64,000 nt of DNA from Triglochin maritima (taxonomy: Eukaryota > Streptophyta > Magnoliopsida > Alismatales > Juncaginaceae), in contig OY821777.1 in assembly GCA_963682175.1 (NCBI GenBank), positions 22,402,001 to 22,466,000 of the forward strand. The letters are read 5' to 3'. The notes beneath the pieces were generated by a model that worked only from the letters and a program-made list of their open reading frames with translations, searched no databases and was not told the origin of the DNA. The position numbers were made by a program, and so were the translations under genes. Each line of letters begins with the position of its first letter. Position 1 is the stretch's first letter. This document shows positions 12,541 through 22,195 of this stretch, piece by piece.

Positions 12541-12769
12541 TGATGCTATGTTGACTGCTACATATATACTTAATTGAGTGCCTTCCAAATTAGTTTCACC
12601 ACTCCATATGAGTTATGGACAACCTGAATTATACTTTCTTAAACCTTGGGGATGTGATGTTTATGCTTACTAATCCTCACATAAATATGGAAAGTTTGGT
12701 GCAAGAGGTAAAAAGAGAATATTTATAATATACTCAGGGCACTCAAAAGGATATGTATTTATAAGTGAA
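12541..12769 (+). pseudogene. Copia gag-pol, second part, decayed
   Basis: This resumes the integrase C-terminal region after the solo LTR. It reads MLTATYILN, then a YELW-like segment, FLKPWGCDVY and HKYGKFGARG, in the order expected between integrase core and RT of plant Copia. The frame has stops and is cut at 12769 by another LTR. No RT is present. Confidence 0.75.
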
Positions 12770-13550
12770 TGATTGATTCAGTTATAATACCGCAAGTGCA
12801 CGACCGCGATGAAGCGGTGACAAGTACAGGTTGAGTCGACAAGGAGCACGTGCGAGTCGAAATCCACAATACTCGAATGGGAAAAGAAGAGAGAGAAATG
12901 AGGTCGGAATTAAACTACGATGCGTATGAAATCAGAAAACAAACAATAAAATAAACCCCTTAAGGGGTAGAGAAAGAATACGGAAATGAAAATATGTGTA
13001 TGTGTGTGTGTTCATTTGTGCTCATAACAACATGTAATACTTTGATGGATCTGGAAGCAATCCGACGGCTGTAATAATTTCCTCTATAGTCTGGTGCACC
13101 CTTGTAATCGAGATGAAGCCACGGGAGGAATTGAGGACCAATTGGACCAAAATGATCCACCAGTGGCGGATCAAAATCCACCATTGGCGGATCTTTTGCG
13201 CCTAATCGGCTCCGATTTCTTCCAGAAGCTTGAGTGTTGTATTTTGCACGTGTGGTGCACTTATGGTCCGCTGGTTCAAGCCCGTTTGGTCTTAATTGCC
13301 CAAATACTCTTCAAGATCATGGTATTGAGGGATTTTTGCTACTGAAATGTTTTCCATGCATTCAGGTCCTTTTGGATTTCATTTGGGTCATTCCTGATTT
13401 GCAGATGGGTCCTTGTACATGACAAACAAGTCCATTTTGCTTCATTTAAGTCATTTCTTATTGCATTTCAGTCTTTTTTTCTTTATTTCTTTCTTTATTA
13501 CCTAATACCTGAAATACCACAAACAAACACTCAAGTAGCACAAATTTGGG
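12770..13550 (-). mobile_element. truncated LTR (J) related to H and G
   Basis: On the minus strand its 3' end reads CTGAATCAATCA, preceded by the conserved GCACTTGCGG segment. It carries a paired palindrome variant (CCACCAGTGGCGG and CCACCATTGGCGG near 13158-13188) and ends, on the plus strand, in a region matching the start of LTR G (AAATAC...AAGTAGCACAAATTTG). About 60 bases of the LTR 5' end are missing and it abuts a hAT remnant. Confidence 0.7.
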
Positions 13551-14340
13551 GTAATGCAAATTTGTATTGCTCAACTGTTATTAGTAGCATTATCAAATGC
13601 AATTGTACAAACTTTATTTTCAAGATTATGAGTTATACGACATCTTTAATATGATCAAATATAACTTTGGTAGTGTGTGAATGCAAAATAGGTAAAAAAG
13701 AACTGATTTTTTATTTAAACACCATGAATCATCTATATAATGAGTAGCTGCGCAACAGTAAGGATAATTATTTGGACCGGTTCAAACATCACTAGTTAAT
13801 ACTACATTATGGTTCATTGATAAAAATAACTAATCATACATTCTTTTTCTTTACCGAATTTATCAAATTCAATATTTTTAAGTATTCTTCTAAAAAATGG
13901 TTTAAATACGGATTATGGAAGAGAATTGCTTCCCTAAGGCATTTAGATTAACATATGATAAACAATAGTTTATTTCTAATTATGAAATCAACAATTATCT
14001 CTTATCTTTATAGTTGGACAATATCTTTTGAAATTTAAAATTCCATTAGTTGTGTCTAAAACCGATTAACGTGAATTCACTACCGATTATGGATTATTCT
14101 TAACTTTACATGAATTATATGTTTAGCTAGATAACTGGTTCCTCCACTTGACTTAGCCGAATATAGTTTACCACAATGTATACACCTAGCAGTTAATTTA
14201 CCCTCAACAATTTGTCCTTCTTGAAAATCATACTATATTGGAGTTTTTTTTCCTGGTTCCTTTACCCTCAGGTCTTGGTGGATTGGCACAAGGGGGAGAT
14301 GAGTTATCATTATCTTCATAATCAGATGTTAAAGTCACGA
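13551..14340 (-). pseudogene. hAT transposase fragment, decayed
   Basis: The minus strand encodes a BED zinc finger near 14150-14220 (ARCIHCGKLYSAKSSGGTSY then LAKHI) and, further along, degraded blocks resembling hAT transposase, including a remnant near 13560-13640 that fits the ITFDNAS region. Stops are frequent. The BED finger differs from that of the hAT gene at 4380, so it is a separate element. Its distal end is cut by LTR J. Confidence 0.7.
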
Positions 14341-14879
14341 AAATAATTTAATATGCAAACAAAAAGTGATTTTTTTTCATAAATGAGAAAGTCATGATGT
14401 TGAATTAATGATTGAAGAACTAAAATTAACTACTACAAAAGATTAGAAAAGCTTGAGAAATGAAGAGTGGAGGATCGCGAAATCGACAGTTAATGGTCTG
14501 CTTAAAACTTTAGGTTTCACACTTTAGCTAAAACTCAACCCGTTTCCACCAAAATCAGAGTAATTATAGAAAAAGTTGAGAAGATTTGGAAAGATTTAGA
14601 AGAATGATAGAAATTTTGTGTGAAGAAAATGAAAATGTTGTAATGTTTATAGAGGGAGGATGGGATATTTTAGTATAAAAAAATTAAAAAAAGACCCATT
14701 CCAAGAAAGTAACGTGATGACAATTGAGAAAATATGGAAAATGTGCGAGTAGCGCACAAGTGAAACAAACAAACAAACCCATCCCAAACCTGCAAAATCC
14801 CCATCCCTCGCCTCTGCCACTCAAGTATTTAACCCCCCAAATCCCCCAGATCCGATCTGATATCCACATCGAATCCCAA
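14341..14879. other. upstream region of the PLDRP1-like gene
   Basis: Non-coding. The last 130 bases are C-rich, as expected of a 5' UTR. A TATTTAA at 14826-14832 could be a TATA box but would give a very short leader, so promoter placement is uncertain. Confidence 0.4.
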
Positions 14880-17800
14880 ATGGCGTACTACGAAAAAGAC
14901 GACTCCGACGAGGTCGGGCCCTTCGACGACTACGACTCGACGCCCTACGGTGGTGGCTACGAGATCACCATCACCTACGGCCGCTCGCTCCCGCCGTCCG
15001 AGGATATCTGCTACGCCGTCACCTCGTCCTCCGGCGAGGAGTACGGCCACTCCGGGTACGGATCCGGGGCGGATCCGACCGCCTACATCGGAGGTGGAGG
15101 TGAGGAGGGAGGTCGGTATGGTGGTGGTGGTGGGTATCGCCCCAAGCCGCAGGCTGAGTATGGCTTCCGGCCTCAGGCGGAGGTGAGTGTGTTTTTATCG
15201 GATTTTGTTTTTAAACAGAAGGTAGGTTTGGTGGAGGTGAGTTTTGCTGGGAGATGTTTGGTTTCTGTTAAATGGATCTTTTCGAGAGAAAATGTGGTTT
15301 TTATGGTGAATTGAGAGGCTTTTGTTGTAAGAAAAAGGATAGTTTGTGCCAGAATATTTTCGTTTTTTAGTCAAGATCTGCTTGCTTTGTCGGATTCGGT
15401 CGCAACAGAGTTTAGCTTTTGTGTATTTGGGATGTAATCTCGACTGTCAGCGTGTGTTTAAGGTTGGATCTCTTTGAGCTTCCGCCAATATTTTTAACAG
15501 TTTTAGGTCAAACAAGTTGGCCCTTTAGACAACGTAATTTTGGGTTGACTTTGGGTTTTCGTGGGAAGATGTTCTCTTTTGGTAGGTAAGGTAGGTTAGT
15601 ATTAAATTGCTGAAAAGCAATTGGTAATGAGTGGAGGACCTAACAACTTATAACCTAAGAGAAAGTCCATAAATTAACTGATGTAAGATTATTCTCTAAC
15701 ACTTCCCGGCACACGTGACCGAGATTTTCCCCCCTCCATGTCTACGCATGAACATCAACAAAAGTGGATGTGTCAAGCAGGCCGTTGGACCTTTTAGGCT
15801 CTGATATCATATTAAAGTGTGGGTATCCAACTCAAAATCAATTTGTAATGAGTGGAGAACCTAACAACTTATAACATAAGAGAAAGTTCATAAATTAACC
15901 GATGTAAGATTATTCTCTAACACTTCCCGGCACACGTGACCAAGATTTTTCCCCTCCATGTCTACGCATGAACATCAACAAAAGTGGATGTGTCAAGCCG
16001 GCCGTTGGACCTTTTAGGCTCTGATATCATATTAAAGTGTGGGTATCTAACTCAAAATCAATTGGTAATGAGTTGAGAGACCTTACAACTTATAATCCAG
16101 GAGAAAGTTCCTAAATTAAACGATGTAGGACTATTTTCTAACGATTAGAGATTGAATTTGTGTGGAACAATGGATATTTCTTGTGGTCAATGTTCTTTAA
16201 TACCGGGGTCTTCATTGGGAGTTATCTTGTGTAGGATTGACTCAATTTTGTTGGATAATGTTTTACTGAGAATATCTTGAGTGAGCTTGAGGTCAAAAAC
16301 TGTACTAAAAGAAGGTAAGCTCATGTTAAATTGAGGGATTTATTGAAAAGGTTGGTAGTTTTGATACTTTGATTTGTGTAGGTCAAATAAATTCTTAAGC
16401 GTTTGGTTTCCGTTGGAGCCTTGAAGAAATTGTTTGGTGAATTAAGCATTTGTTGTTGAAAAAGGAAGTTTCTTTTGGTAGTTTGCGGCATGAGTTTCTA
16501 TCATAGATTGGATGCCTTTTAGATCAGGAGTTGGACTGTGCCTAGAAAAAGGACCAGTTCATTTACCATATTACTACTCTGGACCATGAATATGTGCCAA
16601 GGAAGGTATACAATTACAATTTGTATATGTTAAAAGTGTTTTGGTTGATCACAATCTGCATGATTATAAGTTTTTTGTTTTGTTTTGGAACATCAAGAAT
16701 AAATATAAGGATTTGTTTTCAAAATAATAAGTTAAAAAGAAAAAATTGGAAAAATATGCACGTGAGAAACTTAATTGGCAAAATATGCATCTTGAAAACG
16801 GTTCCTGTGGTGCCGTTTTCATTAACTAAAAACGACACTGTAGATGTCGTTTTTACCCTTAATGAAAACGACATCACTGATGTCGTTTTTACTTGGACAA
16901 ATTTTTCTTGGTTTCGAGATGCCGTTTTATCTAAAGACATGTTGAACTAGAAACGGGTCGGTCGGGGGTCTTGCTCCCCGGTGAGCGAGCGACGTTCCAC
17001 CTCGCCGGTGAGGTGGCGGGGGTGGCAAGGGGTAGCGTCCCTGGAAATTTTTTGAATCTTCAAATTGTTTGATCTGGAAATTTTTGAATTTTCGTCACTT
17101 TCAAAAAACGACATCTCGAAACCAAGAAAACAAATTTGCCCAAGTAAAAACCGCATTAGTGATGTTTTCATTAACGGTAAAAACGGCATCTACAGTGCCG
17201 TTTTTAGTTAATGAAAACGACACCACATGTGTCGTTTTCAAGGTGCATACTTTGACAATTAAGTTTCTCACGTGCATATTTTTCCAATTTTTCTTTTTAA
17301 CTTATTATTTTGAAATTGTTTCCTAAATATAAACCCTATATTTATTATGTAACAACACCTAAAGATATTCCATATAGTTAGAATCTGGAGTAGCTTGATT
17401 TGTATATATTCCAAACCTGAAATGTAAATAAAGGCTAAAAAGATTTTTCCATCATTTAGAAAACTATCTTTACAGCAAGTTGGCACAAATTTGAATATTT
17501 TTTAATGCCGTGGGGAAGTAAATGTTAGATGAAACAATGTAAGTGAATAATAGGACTAAGGATCTTAAAGTCTAATGAAACAATTAGTGAAATCTCTTAT
17601 TTTAGTTTCTACCTTGAGGTGTTTGTCTTATTCTTCAATAAAGGAAATTATTTCAGTAGTACGGTTCATGCTATAATACCTTTTCTCCCACATTTTTAGC
17701 ATTACTCCTTTTTCTAGGCGCAGGAGTATGGTGGTGGTGGAGGAGAAGAGCAACCTGGTTATGGTGGCGGTTGTTATGGGTCATCCTACAGTGCTCAACC

Positions 17801-19006
17801 TCAGGCTGCATCTGGTTTCAGGCCCCAACAGGAGCAGGAGTATGGAGGTGGAGGTCAGTATGGTGGTGGTGGTGGTGGTCAATACGGTGGTGGTGGATAT
17901 GGACGTACTGAAGAGGCAAATCCAGAGTATGGTTATGGTGGAAGGCCTAAAAGAGAGGAGGCAACCTATGGGTATGAGGGTGAGAGACCAAAATACGGGC
18001 GCAGCGAGCAAGAGTATGGAGGTGAAGGTGATTACAGGAGGTCTGAGGAATATGGATCTGGTGGCGGTGGCGGTTACAGGAGAACTGTGGAGGAAGGGGA
18101 ACCTGAAAGGTACCAGAAGCCAAGCTACTCTGGAGGTGGAGAGGAAGAAGGTTACAGTCGCCCCAAACATGATGTAAGTAGTCTCAGGACATTAAACTAT
18201 TAATATTAAACTTATTAACAAATTAATTTCCTAAAAGGATTATAATGTATGAGCTTATCATTTTATTTTTGCTCTGGTTTTTAAAACCTGCCTTGGACCA
18301 GCCAAATGAACTGGTCCAATGTGTTATAATGTATGGTCTTTTTGCTAACAACTGTTTTTCTTTTTGAAGATATGAGTAAATGTTTATCCTCTCTTCATTC
18401 CTTTTAAGAATATTATTCTTCCAGCTTAACCATTTTGCTTTTGGGGCAAGTCATTTTCTTAGTATATGTAGTATGATTACCTCTTTATGTAATCTAGCAC
18501 TCTTGTCAGTCCCAAAACAATTAAATTTTCTTTATTTAGAGATTGGAAACTGTTTAAAGCATTCCGATAAAAAAACTGTCTAAACCATTGCTCTTTATTT
18601 CATCTGATGCTGCTCCTCTTGTTTAGTCCTTCAGCAGTCTGCACCATAGATCCTAAGAAGAAAATTCATTATTTTTTTAAATGAATTTCTTTTTAGTTAT
18701 ATTGTTTGTAACTTTTCCTTGTCATCCTTGAGACATGTTGTCAGGCTGACCATAAAAGCTGTTTAAACCTCAATAAGTTAATTTGTTCAGCATTTTGGTC
18801 ATTTTAGTGGTCCCTGTAGTCTTTTTTGTCTGTTTTTTTCACTCATTATTTGTAGATTGCCATGTAATGCCAGATAAAGGCAATTATCTTATGTTGCTTG
18901 CATGAAATTGATTTCACAGGGTGATGATTCTGAGGATTCTGATGATGAGGAAAAGAAGCATCGTCGTCACAAACATCACTACCGCAAATACTCTGACGAC
19001 GAATGA
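14880..19006 (+). CDS. PLDRP1-like glycine/tyrosine-rich disordered protein (At5g39570-like)
   Basis: Three exons join in phase 0: 14880-15182, 17718-18173 and 18920-19006 (TGA). They encode 281 residues, with GT-AG introns (donors GTGAGT and GTAAGT). The start ATG has a good context (CCAAATGGC). Residues 1-35 (MAYYEKDD, then FDDYDSTPYGGGYEITITYG) match the conserved N-terminus of Arabidopsis At5g39570, PLDRP1, as I recall it. Residues 70-190 are Gly/Tyr-rich, with repeated QEYGGGG-like and RPKPQAEYGFRPQAE-like units. Residues 190-253 are charged. The C-terminus is an acidic DSEDSDDEE stretch, then a His/Arg/Lys-rich KKHRRHKHHYRK and a final DDE. The Arabidopsis protein is an intrinsically disordered, phosphatidic-acid-binding protein linked to phospholipase D alpha 1; that role is inferred here. 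No signal peptide or membrane segment is visible. This appears to be the only intact cellular gene in the window. Confidence 0.85.
15593..16142 (-). mobile_element. TRIM-like LTR-int-LTR-int-LTR array
   Basis: A unit of about 220 bp is repeated. Read on the minus strand, LTRs of about 105 bp run from TGTTAGAGAATAATC to GGATACCCACA (15818-15922 and 16038-16142, plus a diverged third at about 15593-15701). Each complete LTR is followed, eight bases on, by TGATATCAGAGC, a one-base variant of the initiator tRNA-Met PBS (plus-strand positions 15798-15809 and 16019-16030). The internal segments are about 115 bp and non-coding. Size and layout fit terminal-repeat retrotransposons in miniature. The TSD is not clear because the left end is diverged. 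Confidence 0.7.
16716..17317. repeat. large inverted repeat (foldback) in intron 1
   Basis: Arms of about 213 bp (16716-16928 and 17103-17317) are close reverse complements around a GC-rich spacer of about 174 bp. The arms contain internally repeated AAAACGACA(T/C)-type segments. The transcript of the host gene would fold into a long hairpin here. It may be a foldback transposon; flanking duplications were not resolved. Confidence 0.8.
18174..18919 (+). other. intron 2 of the PLDRP1-like gene
   Basis: A 746-bp T-rich intron, donor GTAAGT and acceptor TTTCACAG. No repeat or mobile element recognised in it. Confidence 0.8.
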
Positions 19007-20370
19007 GCAGTTATGCATGAACCCTCATAAAATACATCTTTAAGTAAATAAGAATGAGGGATGTTATTGTTTGTCTGGTTTGTTTCTGGTGTTCTTGCTT
19101 ATGTGGAACAAATATGGCATCATGTGTTGGAGCATTTTGTGCTCTTGTTTTCCACCAAAATATGTTTTTTTTTGCTTAAGTTTGCGAACTATGTATCCAA
19201 GGAATTTTACTATATATACTCTTCCATTTGCCTATGCCCGTTCTTTTATTTCATCCAGTTTTCTACCTTGTAGATGTTTTTAGCAACTGCTCGCGCATAA
19301 ATCAAGTTCACAACATTCCTAAATTTGTGATATTCTTGGATTTGAAAAGTGCAGCGGGGAGAAAAGAATATTGGCCTTGGTTGGTTCGTTGTCCTCCAAC
19401 GAGTGATCTGATATTTATCCATTTCCGTAGGTTGCTAGTGGTATGTATGAAATATTTGGAAGCGGTCAACATTGATTTTGGTATCTACGGTACTAATGAT
19501 TAATTAAAATTTGTTTGGAAGTCAGTTTCAAAGGTTATCGGTATTGATTAGTGTTCTAATCTCTGAATGATCTATAAGGAAATGATGAAAATCTTCAATA
19601 TCATTGGTTCGAAAAAGTTGGAATAAAATGTTGAACGAGGTTCTTTGATAAGTTTATTGTGCAAGTATGATCTCGCAAGGTTTTAACGGTGGGAAAAATT
19701 AATCCAAAATATTTATACACACAACTTTGTGCAACACTCGGCTGCAATACGTTCAACCTCGATTAAGGAAAATGTAACATTGGTTCGGCTGCTAAATCAA
19801 GGTACTAATGAGTGGAGAATGTAACATAGTTTGGCTTTTGCTAAATCAATGTACCATGAGCGTCTTAAAAGTTGACGACTATCGTTCTTTTTTTTGTCGA
19901 ATTTACATCCCACAAAGTCAGCGTTGAGTTATTAAAGGAGGTGATGTAACATTGTTTCTAAAATTATGTATTTCTTTCAAATGTCTACAGAATCTTGTAA
20001 TTGCATTAAGATAGTGATTTGATCACGTTAAGAATTCTATAGCAGATAATTTATATTGAGCACATCAACACACTAATCAGAAGAATTGAAGAAAATAATT
20101 TTCTCTTTATTGTGTACCTGTGACCCCAACTAGTTTGGGATTAAAAGTTTTGTTGTTGTTGTGTCTCTGTAACATGGTTGAAAACTAGTGTCAAGATCCT
20201 CTATTTATAGACACGTGACAAATTGAGTAGTACTAGTACAGAAGACAATACGAGGATATCTGTTTAAATCATTAAGTTATTCAAAAATCCTTTATTTAAT
20301 CCTCAAAACACCACACTTTATTCAATAAAAAAGACAGTAATACCATGCACGTTAAATCCGAAGAGGGTTT
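19007..20370. other. 3' flank of the gene and intergenic DNA
   Basis: The 3' UTR follows the stop; AATACATCTTTAAGTAAATAAG at 19030-19052 may be part of the poly(A) region. A short imperfect duplication (AATGTAACAT...GGCT..GCTAAATCAA.GTAC) lies at 19770-19855. Otherwise no gene seen except the SINE-like tail at 20117. Confidence 0.4.
20117..20163 (+). mobile_element. Au-like SINE 3' end fragment
   Basis: ACCCCAACTAGTTTGGGATT followed by AAAAGTTTTGTTGTTGTTGT resembles the conserved 3' end and TTG tail of plant Au SINEs. No pol III box A/B head is visible upstream, so this is at most a 5'-truncated copy. Confidence 0.4.
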
Positions 20371-20614
20371 TGATTAGTAGCAAATCACATATGACATTAA
20401 TGCTATATATTATTTATTTTATCTCATATTTGTGTTACTTGGGTATTTGTTTCTTAAATTTCAAGATTTAGGTAATAACGAATAAAAATGAAACGAAAAT
20501 GACCTAAATGCAAGAGGAATAAATTGATTCAGAAGGTTTCTAGACTTGTTTGTAATGCTCGAGGACCGGATTTCAAGTCAAGAAGGACCTAGGTGAAAAT
20601 GTGGAGGGACTTGT
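20371..20614 (+). mobile_element. LTR G, fragment 1 of 4
   Basis: It begins TGATTAGTAGCAAATCAC, like LTRs H and J, and includes TTTAGGTAATAACGAATAAAAATG. It is interrupted at 20614 by element A, whose duplicated target ACTTG is 20610-20614. The LTR resumes at 35337. The AAGAGGGTTT before it resembles a PPT, so G could be a 3' LTR; a TSD for G was not found. Confidence 0.7.
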
Positions 20615-20981
20615 GATTGACATCATTTCATGCTCATATTTGTATCTTATATCCATTATCTTACACCTAAGCAATGCTACGTGACGAGTTTTATGTTTAG
20701 TTTTCAGGAATAAAGAAGTTTGAAGAGAAGAGCCATGAAAGGATCCAAAAGCAGGAAAAATGACTTAATTGTGAGACCTGAGGACTAAGATGCAAGGGAG
20801 AAGGACCTGATCGTAAGACCGAAGGACCTAAGAGCAAAACAGAATACTCCACACCATCATGGGGAGTATTTTACCAATTCGAGTCGGGTCAGAGCTCCAA
20901 CAAGTCAAGTAACCGCATCAAAGACCAACAATACCAGAAAGAAAAGCCCACTACAAATTCCAACACGATCCGAAGATTTTG

Positions 20982-21021
20982 GACCGCCAATTGGCGGTCT
21001 TGGACCGCTAATTGGCGGTCC
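20982..21021 (+). promoter_or_regulatory. paired E2F-like palindromes in LTR A
   Basis: GACCGCCAATTGGCGGTC and GACCGCTAATTGGCGGTC lie side by side about 120-160 bp upstream of the TATA box. The perfect one contains ATTGGCGG on both strands, matching the E2F consensus WTTSSCSS, and also inverted CCAAT. Regulation is inferred. Confidence 0.55.
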
Positions 21022-21140
21022 ATATTGCTCAGGATCCGTCGAAATTTCTCCTGGACTTGTATTAATGTTCGTTTAGGTTATTTTTGGTATTGGTTTAGTC
21101 CCACATCGGGGGATTGTCCCCGATTAGCTTTTTCCATGCT

Positions 21141-21148
21141 TATAAATA
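21141..21148 (+). promoter_or_regulatory. TATA box of element A 5' LTR
   Basis: TATAAATA followed by GAACTC, about 10 bp after the CCCCGATTAGCTTTTTCC segment. It marks the likely LTR promoter. Confidence 0.65.
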
Positions 21149-22177
21149 GAACTCTTCACCTTCCATTGTAATTACCCATTGCTTGGTGGCATTCTCTCTA
21201 CTAAGGAGTGAGCCTTGAAGCAAAAACTCAAGGTGGAGAAGAATGCTATCTTCAATGTGAGTCATTTGTTAATAAAATAATTCTTCTAGTTTCTTTTAAT
21301 CTTGTCTTTTAATTTGTGCATGTTTGTTTAGTCTTTCCTTTCCTTTTATGTTTCTTTAATACTTCTTGCCTTCTTAGTGAACTTTCATTTCAGTATTATG
21401 CTTTCTTTTGTTAATATAGTTAGTGTAATGAGTAGTGAGTAGTTCCATCCCCATTTGGGGGGTGGAGAAATATGTGATATAATCATGTAGTGTATTAAGT
21501 GTGTGTTATCTTTATCCCTTGAGCTTTATATGATTTCCATAACCATCTAATGGGTTTTCACTCCTATCTTTGATATGCTAATGCTCTTGAATGAAGCTTA
21601 GCTTATGCTTTGATTAGTGGACCTATTTTATGGGGAATGATAAGGTTAGGATATGGATGAAGTTAATATTGGAAACACAATTTGTAGGGTATGTGCTCTT
21701 GTTGCCTTTATCTTAGCCAATGTCTTGTATGTTTTAATGATGTAGTCTTATCTTAATTCATGTGGAGGCATAGTAGGGTATAGTCTTTATACTTGAGTTC
21801 ATGTAGCTTCATTCCAATTATTGTCTTGTATGTTTTAATGATGTAGTCTTATCTTAATTCATGTGGAGGCAAAGTTGGATGTAGTTTTATGATTTCATGC
21901 ACTACATGTTGTGAGGAGCTTAATGAACACACACACACATTTCTTTATGTTCACATTATTTCTCTACCCCCTTTGGGGTTTAGTTTTCTTGCTTTTCTTC
22001 CATTTCCTTTTTGCATCTTAGTGTAGTTTAGTGTAACCAACCTTTCTTCCCTTTCTTTACCTCTCGCCTTCGCACAAACCAAGTGTCGACACACCTCCCA
22101 GTGGACGACCCGTATTTGCCACCGCTTCAACGCGGCCGTGCACTTGCGGTTAAATATAAAACGATCAATCAAGTTTT

Positions 22178-22195
22178 TGGCGCCGTTGCCGGGGA
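22178..22195 (+). other. element A primer-binding site (tRNA-Asp)
   Basis: TGGCGCCGTTGCCGGGGA, the reverse complement of the plant tRNA-Asp 3' end including CCA, six bases after the LTR. This primer is typical of Athila/Tat elements. Confidence 0.9.

Larger units (their letters stand above)
15183..17717 (+). other. intron 1 of the PLDRP1-like gene
   Basis: A 2535-bp intron, donor GTGAGT and acceptor TTTTTCTAG. It contains the TRIM-like array at about 15593-16142 and a large inverted repeat at 16716-17317. The remaining sequence is ordinary T-rich intron. Confidence 0.8.
20615..22171 (+). repeat. element A 5' LTR
   Basis: 1557 bp, TGATTGACATC...GATCAATCA. In order: paired E2F-like palindromes (20982-21021), CCCACATCGGGGGATTGTCCCC (21109-21130), TATAAATA (21141), AATAAA (21271), a CCATCCCC/GGGGGGTGG stem-loop near 21447, two copies of a CTTGTATGTTTTAATGATGT-containing repeat about 107 bp apart (21723 and 21825), and the conserved end CCGCTTCAACGCGGCCGTGC. 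Confidence 0.9.

Noticed and set aside
14829..15050. 73-codon minus-strand frame over exon 1
   Set aside because: Antisense shadow of the conserved N-terminus of the PLDRP1-like protein.
17728..18177. 149-codon Val/Met-rich frame over exon 2
   Set aside because: It is an out-of-frame reading of the Gly-rich exon; the true frame joins exons 1 and 3 in phase 0 with good splice sites.
22178..22195. tRNA-Asp-like sequence suggesting a tRNA gene
   Set aside because: Only the 18 bases complementary to the tRNA 3' end are present, directly after an LTR; it is a primer-binding site.
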